Notes: a model not told the origin generated them from the letters alone. Numbered from the stretch's first letter, positions 35,845 to 45,284 are shown. The stretch: DNA of 64,000 nucleotides from Acidipropionibacterium thoenii DSM 20276 (GCF_000423445.1 NZ_AUHZ01000008.1:1-64000); one strand, 5' to 3'. Numbers and translations: made by a program.

Positions 35845-36864
35845 TCAGTGACGCTTGGGGTCGAAGGCGTTCTGGGCAGCCTCGCCGAGGAAGATGAAGG
35901 CCAGCACGGCCAGTGACAGGAACAGCGAGGGGAACAGCAGCATGTGCGGGGCCGACCGCACATATCCCAGTCCGGAGGCGTCCGAGATCGAGACGCCCCA
36001 GGAGATCGCCGGTTCCTGGAGGCCGATACCCAGATAGCTCAGCGTCGCCTCGATCGCGATGTAGCTGCCCAGATTGATGGCTGAGACCACCATCACCGGG
36101 GCCATCGCGTTGGGCAGCACGTGGCTGAGGATGATCCGGCCGGGCCGGGCTCCCAGCGCCTTGGCGGCCTGGATGTAGTCGTTGGGCATCACCTGGAGTA
36201 CCGAGGAGCGCATCAGGCGAGCGATCGAGGGCCAGCCGAGGATGGCCAGCGCCGCCACCACCTTGAGGACCACGACGATGTAGGGAGTGCCCACCTGGTT
36301 GGGGAAGGTGTACAGGATGATGATGCCGCCCAGCAGCAGCGGGATGGCATAGAAGATGTCGCCGGTGCGGCTCAGCAGGGCGTCCAGCCAGCCGCCCCGG
36401 AACCCGGCGACCAGTCCGAAGGCGGAGCCGATGATCGCGGTCCCCATGGTGGCCAGGATGCCCACCAGAATGGAGGAGCGGGCGCCGTAGATGGTGCGGG
36501 CGTAGACGTCGCAGCCCTGGATATCGGTGCCGAACCAGTGCACCGGGGAAGGCAGATGGCGGGCCGCCGCCAGATCGCACGCACGTGGATCCTTGCCGGT
36601 GAACACGCCGGGGAACAGCGCCATCACGATGAAGACGACGATCAGCACCGCCGAGATCCAGAACAGCGGGTCGCGCCGCAGATCGTGCCAGGCGTCGGTC
36701 CACAGCGATCGCGGCCGGGTGCCGACCACCGGGCCGCCGACGGTCGCGTCGATGCCCGACAGGTCCGACGCCAGGGTGGCGGCTCCGGCCTCGGCCCCCG
36801 AGCCGCCGATGGCCTCGCTCTCACCAGTGGTGCGTCGTGCAGTGGTGTTCAGTTGGTCAGTCAT
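35845..36864 (-). CDS. Peptide/nickel ABC importer permease (DppC type)
   Basis: The 339-residue membrane protein has an N-terminal cytoplasmic tail, a first helix (DPLFWISAVLIVVFIVMALFP), a long extracytoplasmic loop, and the core helices with the EAA loop YIQAAKALGARPGRIILSHVLPN that docks on the ATPases. ATG 36864 lies inside the end of the DppB gene (8-base overlap), and the next gene follows 17 bases after the stop. Confidence 0.92.
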   Translation of the reverse strand: MTDQLNTTARRTTGESEAIGGSGAEAGAATLASDLSGIDATVGGPVVGTRPRSLWTDAWHDLRRDPLFWISAVLIVVFIVMALFPGVFTGKDPRACDLAAARHLPSPVHWFGTDIQGCDVYARTIYGARSSILVGILATMGTAIIGSAFGLVAGFRGGWLDALLSRTGDIFYAIPLLLGGIIILYTFPNQVGTPYIVVVLKVVAALAILGWPSIARLMRSSVLQVMPNDYIQAAKALGARPGRIILSHVLPNAMAPVMVVSAINLGSYIAIEATLSYLGIGLQEPAISWGVSISDASGLGYVRSAPHMLLFPSLFLSLAVLAFIFLGEAAQNAFDPKRH

Positions 36865-37780
36865 GGCTGATCCTCGGGTCGAGCACCCCGTACAGCAGAT
36901 CGACGAGGAGGTTGGCGAGCAGATAGACAAGGACCAGGCAGGTCACCGCGCCGACCACCGAGACGCCGTCCCGCTGGCTGATCGAGCGGAAGATGAAGTT
37001 GCCGATCCCGTTGATGTTGAAGATCCGCTCGGTGACGATCGCACCGCCCATCAAGGCCCCGAAGTCGTAGCCGATGAAGGTGATCACCGGGATCAGCGAG
37101 TTGCGCAGGGTGTGGATGGTGACGATCCGGAAACTGGACAGTCCCTTGGCCTTGGCGGTACGCACGTAGTCGGCGTGCTGGTTGTCGATGAGGTTGGCCC
37201 GGGTCAGCCGGGCCACGTAGGCCACCGACAGGGCGCCCAGCACGAACCCTGGTAACACCAGCTGCCCCCAGGAGCCATCGCCGGCGGTCACCGGGAACCA
37301 GCCCAGTTTCATGCCGAAGACCAGCTGCGCCAGGGAGCCGATGACGAAGATTGGGATGGAGATGACCACCAGGGAGGAGACCAGGATGAGGTAGTCGACG
37401 AACCTGCCCTTGCAGACGCCGGCGACCACCCCGGCGGAGATGCCGACGAAGATCTCGACGAGCACTGCGATGAGCGCCAGCCGGATCGTCACCGGGTATC
37501 GGATGGCCAGCTCGCTGATGACCGTGTTGCCGTAGAAGTTCACGCCGAGATCTCCCCGCAGCAGCTTGCTCATGTAGATGCCGTACTGCGCCAGCAGGGG
37601 TTGGTCCAGGTGGTACTCGGCGCGGAAGGCGGCCACATAGGCGGGCGGGCACGGCCTCTCGCCGCATCGTCCGGCAGTGGGGTCGCCGGGCAGCGCGAAG
37701 ACCAAACAGAACAGGATGAACGTGGCACCGATGATCACCGGGATCATCTGCAGCAGCCGCCGGATGACGTATTTCAGCAC
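36857..37780 (-). CDS. Peptide/nickel ABC importer permease (DppB type)
   Basis: The 307-residue permease opens LKYVIRRLLQMIPVIIGATF, the conserved first helix of DppB proteins, with the EAA loop VRTAKAKGLSSFRIVTIHTLRN. The start GTG 37780 follows GAGGAG with six-base spacing, which decides it against an upstream ATG. A 15-bp hairpin separates it from the binding-protein gene, probably lowering its expression relative to that gene. Confidence 0.92.
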   Translation of the reverse strand: MLKYVIRRLLQMIPVIIGATFILFCLVFALPGDPTAGRCGERPCPPAYVAAFRAEYHLDQPLLAQYGIYMSKLLRGDLGVNFYGNTVISELAIRYPVTIRLALIAVLVEIFVGISAGVVAGVCKGRFVDYLILVSSLVVISIPIFVIGSLAQLVFGMKLGWFPVTAGDGSWGQLVLPGFVLGALSVAYVARLTRANLIDNQHADYVRTAKAKGLSSFRIVTIHTLRNSLIPVITFIGYDFGALMGGAIVTERIFNINGIGNFIFRSISQRDGVSVVGAVTCLVLVYLLANLLVDLLYGVLDPRISHD

Positions 37781-37815
37781 TTCGGACTCCTCACAACTGT
37801 CTCCTCCCAACTGGG

Positions 37816-37849
37816 GACGGTCCGCCGGACTGATGTCCGGCGGACCGTC
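37816..37849 (-). terminator. Intercistronic hairpin between binding protein and permease genes
   Basis: Bases 37816-37830 and 37835-37849 form a perfect 15-bp stem with a TGAT loop. It lies 35 bases after the binding-protein stop and about 36 bases before the dppB-type start, with no T tract. A partial terminator or RNA-stabilising stem fits its place, since binding proteins are made in excess of permeases. Confidence 0.7.
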
Positions 37850-37883
37850 TGTGGTCAGACCAGCTGGACCATTCGGGGTTGGA

Positions 37884-39542
37884 TCACTTGACGCTGATCG
37901 CGGTCAGGTCGATGGTGCCGAACGGAGTGAGTTTGACGTTGGTCACCTTGGTGGACCAGGCATAGGGCGTCGACACGGTCCACAGCGGGATCGCCGGCAT
38001 GTCCTGCGCCAGCAGCGCCTCGGCCTCCTGGTACAGCTTGTTGGCCTGGGCGTCGTCGGGGGCGGCCGCGGCCTGCTGCAGTTTGGCGTCGAAGGCCTTG
38101 TTGGAGTAGTCGCCGTCATTCGACGAGGCTCCGGTGGCGTACAGCGGGGTGAGGAAGTTCTCGATGGAGGGGTAGTCCATCTGCCAGCCGGTGCGGAAGA
38201 AGCCCATCAGCTCACGCTTGGTGACCTGGTCGCGCAGGGTCTTGAAGTCCGGGGCGACCTTGAGCTGGCAGTTGAGGCCGAGGTCGTTCTTCCAGCCGTT
38301 GCAGACGGCCTGGGACCAGGCCTTGTGGTCACCGTCGCCGTTGACTGCGATGGTGAGGGTGCCCTTGTAGCCGCCGGCCTTGTCGTACATGGCCTTGGCC
38401 TTGGTCTTGTCATAGGTGCACCACTGGCCGCACTGGCCCTTCTTGTAGCCGTCGACCACCGGGGAGACCCAGCCGTCGGCGGGGGTGCGCGACCCGGCGA
38501 AGATCTGCTTGGTGATGGTGGCCCGGTCGATGTCCATGCTCAGGGCCTTGATGAGGTCCTGGTTGGCCAGCTGCTTGTCCTTGCTGGAGGCCGTGATGGT
38601 CTGGGTGACGCCGGACTGGCGGATCCCCCAGCGGTTCGGCAGATCGTTCTTCCACTGATCGTTGGTGAGCTGATCGGTGGGGATCAGGTCGGAGACGTCC
38701 AGATTGTTGGCGACCACGTCGTTGTAGGCGGGGCCGGCGTCGTTGTAGATCTTGTAGTCGACCTCATCGACGTGCGGCTTGACCTTGCCGGAGTAATTCG
38801 GGTTCTTCTTGAGCACGATCTGGGTGGCCGTGTTCTGGCTGATCGTGAACGGGCCGGCGCCGATCGGGAACTTCTCCCACTTCTTGTCGGTGGGGTTGGC
38901 CAGGAAGGAGTCCGGCAGCGGGGCGAAGGCGGTGTAACCCAGTCGCACCTTGAGGTTGGAGACCTTCTCGCTGGTGGAGATCGTGAAGGTGTGGTCGTCG
39001 ACGACCTTCAGTCCGCTCATGGTCTTGGCCTTGGGCTTGACCTTGCAGTCGGCGTCGCCGCACTGGACGTCGGTGTAGCCGGCAATCGGCTCGAAGAAGT
39101 ACGCGTTCTGCTGGGCATTGGGGCCGTAGGCCGCCCAGTTCCAGCCGTCGACGAAGTTCTTCGCCTTGACCTCGGTGCCATCGGAGAACTTGTATCCGGG
39201 GTTGAGCTTGACCGTGAAGTGCTGGTTGTCGGTGGTCTCGATCGACTGGGCGACATCGAGCTCGGGGGCCGCGGTGTCGGAGTTGTAGTGCACGAGCTTG
39301 GCCGTCACGGCGTCCAGGACGTTGCCTCCGCAGACCTCATTGGTGTCTGAGGGGATGAGCGGGTTCTGGGCGGTGCAGCCTCGGACGGTGATCGTTCCGC
39401 CGTCCTTGGCGGGTCCGGCCGACGTGGCAGTACCGGCGCTGGAACTGGACGAGTCGCTCGGTGCGGCGACGTCCTGACCGCAAGCTGCCAGCAGCATCAC
39501 CCCCGAAATCGAGAGCGCCACGAGTGGCGTGATTCGACGCAT
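37884..39542 (-). CDS. Peptide ABC importer substrate-binding lipoprotein (SBP family 5)
   Basis: From ATG 39542, after GGAG, the 552-residue protein has a lipoprotein signal ending in MLLAACGQD, so it is anchored by a lipidated cysteine outside the membrane. The mature part has the family 5 features: AQSIETTDNQHFTVKLNPGYKFSDGTEVKAKNF near residue 115 and a C-terminal lobe with IPLWTVSTPYAW. It probably captures oligopeptides, as dipeptide and oligopeptide binders have this length. It is the first gene of the importer operon. Confidence 0.92.
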   Translation of the reverse strand: MRRITPLVALSISGVMLLAACGQDVAAPSDSSSSSAGTATSAGPAKDGGTITVRGCTAQNPLIPSDTNEVCGGNVLDAVTAKLVHYNSDTAAPELDVAQSIETTDNQHFTVKLNPGYKFSDGTEVKAKNFVDGWNWAAYGPNAQQNAYFFEPIAGYTDVQCGDADCKVKPKAKTMSGLKVVDDHTFTISTSEKVSNLKVRLGYTAFAPLPDSFLANPTDKKWEKFPIGAGPFTISQNTATQIVLKKNPNYSGKVKPHVDEVDYKIYNDAGPAYNDVVANNLDVSDLIPTDQLTNDQWKNDLPNRWGIRQSGVTQTITASSKDKQLANQDLIKALSMDIDRATITKQIFAGSRTPADGWVSPVVDGYKKGQCGQWCTYDKTKAKAMYDKAGGYKGTLTIAVNGDGDHKAWSQAVCNGWKNDLGLNCQLKVAPDFKTLRDQVTKRELMGFFRTGWQMDYPSIENFLTPLYATGASSNDGDYSNKAFDAKLQQAAAAPDDAQANKLYQEAEALLAQDMPAIPLWTVSTPYAWSTKVTNVKLTPFGTIDLTAISVK

Positions 39543-39802
39543 CAATGTCTCCTCGGAGCAATTGGAGACGATGCCTATCTGGCACCGCCGGCCACCCCTC
39601 GGTCTCAGCACGGCTGATACACAGGATGGACAGGGTCAGATCTTGCCCCTCGCACAACGGCTGCTGCCCCGATTTCACGTTCGCGAAACAGCATCGTTAG
39701 CATTTCGCAACCATCGGACGGGGCAATGTCAGGAATGTCACGCCCGACACCTGAATGGTGGGCAGGGGGAGAGGCCATGGCGGGACACGGGCTCAGCAGG
39801 AT
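39543..39802. promoter_or_regulatory. Upstream region of the importer operon
   Basis: This 260-base gap should hold the importer promoter on the minus strand. A 6-bp inverted repeat GCGAAA/TTTCGC (39683-39688 and 39703-39708) with internal AGCAT-like symmetry may be an operator. I see no gene. Confidence 0.3.
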
Positions 39803-40363
39803 TCACGAGGAATGGTTGCGACTCTCCTTGGCGCGGATCAGATCAATGGCGATGACGGTCCCGATCATCGCCCCGCGGTGCAGCGGCGGCAGATCGGGGG
39901 CCAGCTCGAGCACGTAACGGTCATGGCCCATCAGGGCCTGGGACAGCCCGACCATCGCCCGGGTGACGCGGGCGGCCACCGCGGACCCCTGACTGATGGT
40001 GAAGTCGCGGCGGAACACCGATCCGGTGCACTGCAGCAGGCTGCCATCACTCAGCTCCACCCGCATGGTGCGCGACAGCAGTGAGAACTGCTTGGTGATG
40101 GTGGCCATCGACAGGCCGTTGCCGTCGCTGACGGTGTAGGTGTCACGGGAGAACAGATTGTGCGGGTCAGAGATCCGCAACACCGGGTAGCCGTTCTCCA
40201 CGACTGTGAGGTCGCGGGCCCCGACGAGTGCACGCGAGGCCCCCGAACCCTCCGTGTGGATGCTGGCGATCTGGGCGCCCGAGGCATCCAGGATGGCGAA
40301 GTCGTTGCGGAGGAAGGACCGGATCTGCTGGAGGATGAGGACGTTCTGGTCGACGAGTGCCAC
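39803..40363 (-). CDS. LURP-one/scramblase-like family protein
   Basis: The 186-residue protein resembles the LURP-one-related (tubby/phospholipid-scramblase-like beta-barrel) family. It has repeated strands of the form FAILDASGAQIASI, YPVLRISDPHNLFSRDTYTV and YVLELAPDLPPLHRGAMIGTVIAID, the last resembling the buried C-terminal helix of that fold. No enzymatic motif is visible. It is divergent from the MarR gene, and the first MarR-type palindrome lies 57 bases from its start, so the two may share control. Confidence 0.65.
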   Translation of the reverse strand: MALVDQNVLILQQIRSFLRNDFAILDASGAQIASIHTEGSGASRALVGARDLTVVENGYPVLRISDPHNLFSRDTYTVSDGNGLSMATITKQFSLLSRTMRVELSDGSLLQCTGSVFRRDFTISQGSAVAARVTRAMVGLSQALMGHDRYVLELAPDLPPLHRGAMIGTVIAIDLIRAKESRNHSS

Positions 40364-40419
40364 GGCACCATCGTCTCGTGCCGGACCGGCCCAGCCGGGA
40401 GGACACTCCGTGAGTCATT

Positions 40420-40481
40420 TGTCAGGTAGTTGACAATCGGGCAGGGGGAGGGCATCCTGGAGATATGTCAGGTACCTGACA
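40420..40481 (+). promoter_or_regulatory. Two palindromic operators with an embedded -35 box, upstream of marR
   Basis: TGTCAGGTAGTTGACA (40420-40435, imperfect) and TGTCAGGTACCTGACA (40466-40481, a perfect 16-bp palindrome) have centres 46 bases apart. The right arm of the first contains TTGACA (40430-40435), a consensus -35. A weak -10 (CATCCT, 40453-40458) follows 17 bases later. A dimer bound at both sites would cover the promoter, the pattern of MarR autorepression. Confidence 0.7.
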
Positions 40482-40513
40482 GATATCCAGTGATCGATGA
40501 GAGGACCACTCAC

Positions 40514-41368
40514 ATGACAGAGAACACCACCAACCCACCAGAGGACAGGGCCGATGGGCCCACCGACGACCAGGGATCGGCCAGCGAGCAGATCGATCCG
40601 CGACGCCTGGCTGCCGAACGGCTGAGCTACCTCGCCGTCCTGCAGTTCCAGGATCGACGCCGAGGCGGCCGGAGGGCCGAGCCGTGGCGAGACCCGCGGC
40701 ACGGACAGGGACGGGCTCTGGCCCTGCTGAAACTCAAGCCGGAGATGACCCAGCGCGAACTGACCTATCTGATGGGGATGTCGCGCCAGTCGATCGCCGA
40801 GCTGCTGCGCAAGCTGGAGGGCCAGGGGCTCGTCGAGCGCAGGCCCTCCGAGGAGGACCGTCGCACCGTGCTCGTCAGCCTCACCGAGGCCGGCCGCGCG
40901 ATCGATCAGGACCAGGACTCCGCCGCCTCATCGAGGCCGGGGCTGATGGACTGCCTCAGCGACGAGGAGGCGGCCACCCTGGCCGGCTTCCTCGGCCGGA
41001 TCATCGATGAGCTCGAGGAGCGCGTCGGTGGTGATCTCGAGCACCGTCGCGAGATGGTCGCCGAGTTCTGGCGGTCCCGAGCCGCCGGTCCGCATCCCCA
41101 CGGCGACCATCCGGGCCCCGCCGGCTTCCCGGGACTCCCCGGTTTTCCGGGCTTCGGTCCCTGGGGCGGCCCAGGAGGCGCTCCGGTGCCTCCGGAAGAG
41201 GGTCCCTGCGGTCCCGAGAGGCACGGGGGATTCGAGAGGCACGGGGGATTCGAGAGGCCGGAGGACCACGGGTCCCGCGGTGCGGGTCACCATCGTCATG
41301 GTCACGGCCCGCACGGCCCAGGCTCGCACTCGGGCTCCCGATGGGCAGGCGGACGGCCGGGTCAGTGA
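40514..41368 (+). CDS. MarR-family regulator with a Gly/His-rich tail
   Basis: From ATG 40514 the protein has 284 residues. Residues 25-170 hold a MarR winged helix: MTQRELTYLMGMSRQSIAELLRKLEGQGLVERRPSEEDRR, with the wing at DRRTVLVSLTEAG. The last hundred residues are unusual for the family, rich in Gly, Pro and His (HHRHGHGPHGPG) and including an 18-base tandem repeat (41215-41250). The His cluster could bind metal. Palindromes just upstream are probably its own operators. The ligand is unknown. Confidence 0.82.
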   Translation: MTENTTNPPEDRADGPTDDQGSASEQIDPRRLAAERLSYLAVLQFQDRRRGGRRAEPWRDPRHGQGRALALLKLKPEMTQRELTYLMGMSRQSIAELLRKLEGQGLVERRPSEEDRRTVLVSLTEAGRAIDQDQDSAASSRPGLMDCLSDEEAATLAGFLGRIIDELEERVGGDLEHRREMVAEFWRSRAAGPHPHGDHPGPAGFPGLPGFPGFGPWGGPGGAPVPPEEGPCGPERHGGFERHGGFERPEDHGSRGAGHHRHGHGPHGPGSHSGSRWAGGRPGQ

Positions 41369-41444
41369 CCGCGTCCGCGCGAGCTCACCATCGACCCCGA
41401 CCGCGGTCACCGATCAACGGTGCGCCGCGGACCCACCCGCAGAA

Positions 41445-41485
41445 AGCAATAGCCCGAACCCACGATCCGTGGGTTCGGGCTATTG
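41445..41485 (-). terminator. 19-bp perfect hairpin between marR and tRNA-Pro
   Basis: Bases 41445-41463 and 41467-41485 pair perfectly around ATC. The stem starts 24 bases after the tRNA 3' end on the minus strand and also lies about 75 bases after the marR stop, so it can end both convergent transcripts. Confidence 0.85.
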
Positions 41486-41505
41486 CGATGTCCTGAGACA
41501 TCACA

Positions 41506-41582
<77 letters not shown>

Positions 41583-41718
41583 ATGCCTCGGCAGGGCTGT
41601 CACCAGCCCGTAGAGCCGAGGGCCAGCTTAGCCCAATCGACTCGTCCCTCACCAATCGGCCTGACCTGGGCCCCGCGGGCCCGCCCGATCCGGTCCGGGA
41701 AGGCCCAGTCCTGGCGGC

Positions 41719-42639
41719 TCAGTGCCGAGCCACCAGTGTCAGCAGGCTGGCCTCGGGCTGGCAGAAGGTGCGGTAGGGGGCGAACGGGGAGGAGCCCAGC
41801 CCCGCCGAGACATGCAGCCATGCGGTGCGACCTTCGGCCCGATGGGTCGACAACCCCTTGACCCGTGCCGGGTCGATATCGCAGTTGGTGATGAGAGCGC
41901 CCTTGAACGGCAGGCAGACCTGGCCGCCATGGGTGTGTCCGGCCAGGATGAGGTCCATCCCGTCGGCGGTCATGGCGTCCAGCACCCGTCGGTAGGGGGC
42001 ATGGGTGACGCCGACATTGAGGTCGGCGTGCGGATCGGCGGGCCCGGCCACTCGCTCGTAGTGGTCCCTCTCGTGGTGGGCGTCGTCGGTGCCGCGGAAG
42101 GCCAGCCGGCGTCCGGCCACCTCCAGTGATCCGCTCCGGTCGTTGAGATCCAGCCACCCGGCCTCGGTGAAAGCCCGACGGAGAGCCTCGAAGTCAAGCG
42201 TGGGGAGGTCACCCTCGGTGCGTTCCGAACGTCCGTGCAGCAGGTAGCCGAAGGGGTTCTTGAAGACCGGCTTGAGATAGTCGTTGGATCCGAAGACAAA
42301 GACGCCGGGAACCCTCAGGAGCTCCGACAGGCAGTCCAGCAGGGGTTCCAGGGCGTCATCCGAGGCGAAATTGTCCCCGGTGTTGACCACCAGATCCGGT
42401 TCCAGCCCGGCGAGCCGGGAGACCCACTCGAGTTTGGCGTGCTGACGGGCCAGCAGATGCAGATCGGAGATGTGCAGCACCCGGATCGGTGTCGACCCCG
42501 GTGCCAGTACCGGCACGGTGAACCTCCGCAAGGTGAACCTGTGGGCCTCGATGATCCCGTAGCCCAGTCCCAGGCCGGCGATCCCCAGCTCGGCGGCCGC
42601 CACCTGTGCGGTGGTCCGGGCCCATCTCACGGTGGTCAC
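41719..42639 (-). CDS. Membrane-associated metallophosphoesterase
   Basis: The 306-residue protein has the calcineurin-type metal motifs ISDLHLLARQ, VVNTGDNF, FGSNDY (in place of the usual GNHD) and LAGHTHGGQVCLPF. The first 30 residues form one hydrophobic helix that probably anchors it. Its GTG start overlaps the PBP stop by four bases. The pairing with the PBP matches the Rv3683-ponA2 order of mycobacteria. Substrate is unknown, with some relatives acting on lipid pyrophosphates. Confidence 0.88.
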   Translation of the reverse strand: MTTVRWARTTAQVAAAELGIAGLGLGYGIIEAHRFTLRRFTVPVLAPGSTPIRVLHISDLHLLARQHAKLEWVSRLAGLEPDLVVNTGDNFASDDALEPLLDCLSELLRVPGVFVFGSNDYLKPVFKNPFGYLLHGRSERTEGDLPTLDFEALRRAFTEAGWLDLNDRSGSLEVAGRRLAFRGTDDAHHERDHYERVAGPADPHADLNVGVTHAPYRRVLDAMTADGMDLILAGHTHGGQVCLPFKGALITNCDIDPARVKGLSTHRAEGRTAWLHVSAGLGSSPFAPYRTFCQPEASLLTLVARH

Positions 42640-45086
42640 CGGCCCTTGTTGGACGAGCTGGTCGACCCTCCGGTGGGCTGAGTGGGATTGCTGGCCGGCT
42701 GGGAGGATTGCGGGGCGCTGGTGGTGGGGCCGCTGGTGGGGTTGCTGCTGGAACTGCCCGAGCTGCTGGTCTGCGGAGCCTGCGGGACCACGACGGGCGC
42801 CGGCCCTCGTGAGATCTGGAGGTACACGGTGGCGCCCAGGCTGGCCGATCCGGTCGGGTAGGTCCCCAGGAAGGTGCCCTCGGGGCTGTCATCGGTGACC
42901 CGTTGGGTCTGGGTCGGGAAACCGGCCGCGTTGAGTTTCGCCTTGGCCTCGTCGTAGCTCAGGCCGGAGACATCGGGCAGGGTGATCTTCTTGCCCTCGA
43001 TGACGCTGCTGGTCGGTCCGGTGAACGGCGTCTTGGGCTTGCCCGCCAGCACACCGGCCATCGCGACCCGGTAGATCTGACCGGCGTCCCCGCCGCCGGA
43101 GCCCTGCAGGTACTGGCCGGTGCTCAGCGACAGACCCTTGATGGACTTGACGGTGCGGTTGCGGAAGTAGGAGCTGGACTTGTCGGCAGCGATCATCGCG
43201 ACACCTGCGGCATTGGGCGTGTAGCCGGCGAACCAGACCGCCTGGTTGGAGTCGGTGGTGCCGGTCTTGCCGGCCTGCGGGTATCCGCCGGGGATGGTCG
43301 CCGGTCTACCGGTGCCGTCCATGACCCCCTGCAGGATCGAGTTGACGCCGTCAGCCACCGACTGGCTCATCACCCGCTTGCAGTTGGCGCTCGGGACGGC
43401 GAGTGCGCTGCCCTCCAGGGTGTTGATCGACTTGATGATCACCGGGTCGCAGTGGATACCGCGTGCGGCGAAGGTGGAGTAGGCGGCCGCCATCGACAAT
43501 GGCGTCACCTCGGCGGTACCCAGGGTGAATGACGGGATGCTCTGGTACTGCTTGACGATGTCTCCGCCGTTGGCCAGCTGGACGCCGGTCTTCTGGGCCA
43601 TCTTGGTGACATTGCACAGGCCGGTGTCGCGCTCCATCTGGATGAAGTAGGTGTTGACCGAGTAGGCGGCCGCCTCCTGGAGTCCGATATTGGTGGAGTG
43701 ACCGACCGAGTTGCTCACCTCGAACTCGCCGGCCTTGAAGGATCCCTTGCAATTGGTGAAGGTGTCGCCGGTGAAATCCATCGGCGAGGAGGCGGTGTAC
43801 CTGGTCTTCAGTGAGTAGCCCTTCTCCAGGGCGGCAGCCATCGTGAAGGCCTTGAAGGTCGAGCCGGCCTGGTAGCCCTCGGCGCCACCCATCCCGGCCG
43901 AGGCCATGTAGTTGTAGTAGGTCTGGCCCGTGTTCGAACCCATCACCGGTCGCGACTGGGTCATCGCCAGGATGAGCCCGGTGCCCGGCTGGACGATCGC
44001 AGTGCCGCCGATCACCGGATCGGTGGAGCCGACCATCCGTGAGACCGCCGACTGGGCGGCGTCCTGGGCCTTGGGATCGATGAGGGTCCTGATGGTCAGG
44101 CCGCCGCGCTCCAGCATCCTCTCGCGGTCATCCTTCGTCTTGCCCAGTGCGGGGTTCTGCATCAGGCTGTTCTCGACGTACTGGCACACGAAGGGATACT
44201 TCGAGGCCATGCAGCCCCTGCGCGCAGTGGTCACCTTCGACTGGTCGAAGGCCACCTTCTTGGCCGCCAACTCCTCGGCAGGGGTGATGATCTTGAGCTG
44301 GGTCATCCTGTTCAGCACCACATTGCGGCGGTTCATGGCAGCGTCCGGGTTGTGCACCGGATCGGTGGCGGTCGGGTTCTGCACCAGGCCGGCGAGCATC
44401 GCCGCCTGGGGGAGGGTCAGCTTGTCGGCAGTGGTGCCGAAGTAGTGCTTGGCCGCGGCCTGCACGCCGTAGGCGCCGTCACCGTAGTAGGCGATGTTGA
44501 GATAGCGCTCGAGGATCTGGTCCTTGGAGTACTTCTTCTCCATCGCCACCGCGTAGCGCAGCTCCTGGATCTTGCGCGACAGGGTCTGCTCCTGAGCCGC
44601 GTTGATGCCGGCCTGGTCGCCCTTGGCCGCCGCCGCTTCGACGCGGACCTGCTTGACGTACTGCTGAGTCAGTGTCGAGCCGCCCTGGGTGGAGGATCCG
44701 GCGGCGTTGGACAGCAGTGCCCGGGCGGTGCCGCGGAAGTCGATCGGGCCGTGCTCGTAGAAACGGTTGTCCTCGATGGCGACCTGGGCCTTCTGCATGA
44801 TCGGTGAGATCTTGTCCAGGGGGACGTACTCGCGGTTCTCTGCGTAGAAGGTGGCCAGCAGGCTGCCGTCCGACATCAGGATCCGGGACTTCTGGGCCGG
44901 CGGGTCGACCGTCATGTCAGTCGGGAGGTTCTCCATCGAGTCGGCTCCGGCACGAGCGGTGGCTCCGGTGATCGCCGCGAAGGGGACGACGAAGCCGGCC
45001 ATCAGGAGACCTGCCAGGATACTGACCACGCCGAACATGGCCAATGAATACAGCTTGCCCGGTGAGCCAGACCTCGAAGAACCCAT
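42636..45086 (-). CDS. Bifunctional class A penicillin-binding protein with PASTA domain (PonA2-like)
   Basis: From ATG 45086 the protein has 816 residues. After a membrane anchor (residues 10-40) comes the glycosyltransferase domain, with AIEDNRFYEHGPIDFRG, QGGSTLTQQYVK and ILERYLNIAYYGDGAYG. The transpeptidase has the SxxK motif GSTFKAFTMA, SVN (in AYSVNTYFI) and KTGTTDSNQAVWF. A single PASTA domain (KKITLPDVSGLSYDEAKAKL) and a Ser/Pro/Thr tail end it. It polymerises and cross-links peptidoglycan. Its position next to a divergent whiB gene and ahead of the phosphoesterase matches mycobacterial ponA2. Confidence 0.95.
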   Translation of the reverse strand: MGSSRSGSPGKLYSLAMFGVVSILAGLLMAGFVVPFAAITGATARAGADSMENLPTDMTVDPPAQKSRILMSDGSLLATFYAENREYVPLDKISPIMQKAQVAIEDNRFYEHGPIDFRGTARALLSNAAGSSTQGGSTLTQQYVKQVRVEAAAAKGDQAGINAAQEQTLSRKIQELRYAVAMEKKYSKDQILERYLNIAYYGDGAYGVQAAAKHYFGTTADKLTLPQAAMLAGLVQNPTATDPVHNPDAAMNRRNVVLNRMTQLKIITPAEELAAKKVAFDQSKVTTARRGCMASKYPFVCQYVENSLMQNPALGKTKDDRERMLERGGLTIRTLIDPKAQDAAQSAVSRMVGSTDPVIGGTAIVQPGTGLILAMTQSRPVMGSNTGQTYYNYMASAGMGGAEGYQAGSTFKAFTMAAALEKGYSLKTRYTASSPMDFTGDTFTNCKGSFKAGEFEVSNSVGHSTNIGLQEAAAYSVNTYFIQMERDTGLCNVTKMAQKTGVQLANGGDIVKQYQSIPSFTLGTAEVTPLSMAAAYSTFAARGIHCDPVIIKSINTLEGSALAVPSANCKRVMSQSVADGVNSILQGVMDGTGRPATIPGGYPQAGKTGTTDSNQAVWFAGYTPNAAGVAMIAADKSSSYFRNRTVKSIKGLSLSTGQYLQGSGGGDAGQIYRVAMAGVLAGKPKTPFTGPTSSVIEGKKITLPDVSGLSYDEAKAKLNAAGFPTQTQRVTDDSPEGTFLGTYPTGSASLGATVYLQISRGPAPVVVPQAPQTSSSGSSSSNPTSGPTTSAPQSSQPASNPTQPTGGSTSSSNKGR

Positions 45087-45284
45087 AGGATGGAGAATAC
45101 GCGACTCATTCAAGCTTCTTATGATGGCACACGGCGGTGTCGCGGGATGCCTCAATGACAACGGTGTTCACTCGCTCCGAGGTCGGCTCGCGGCTGGCAA
45201 CGGGCCCCCGGGGCTGACAGAGGCCTCACAGTTGACGGCGTCCTGCCTTGTGAATGCGCAGTCCTGCGGCGTAAGTTGTCACCT

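Noticed and set aside
37677-39350. 557-codon plus-strand frame
   Set aside because: It is antisense to the well-supported peptide-binding lipoprotein. The product is a Gly/Val/Leu-rich repeat typical of a shadow frame.
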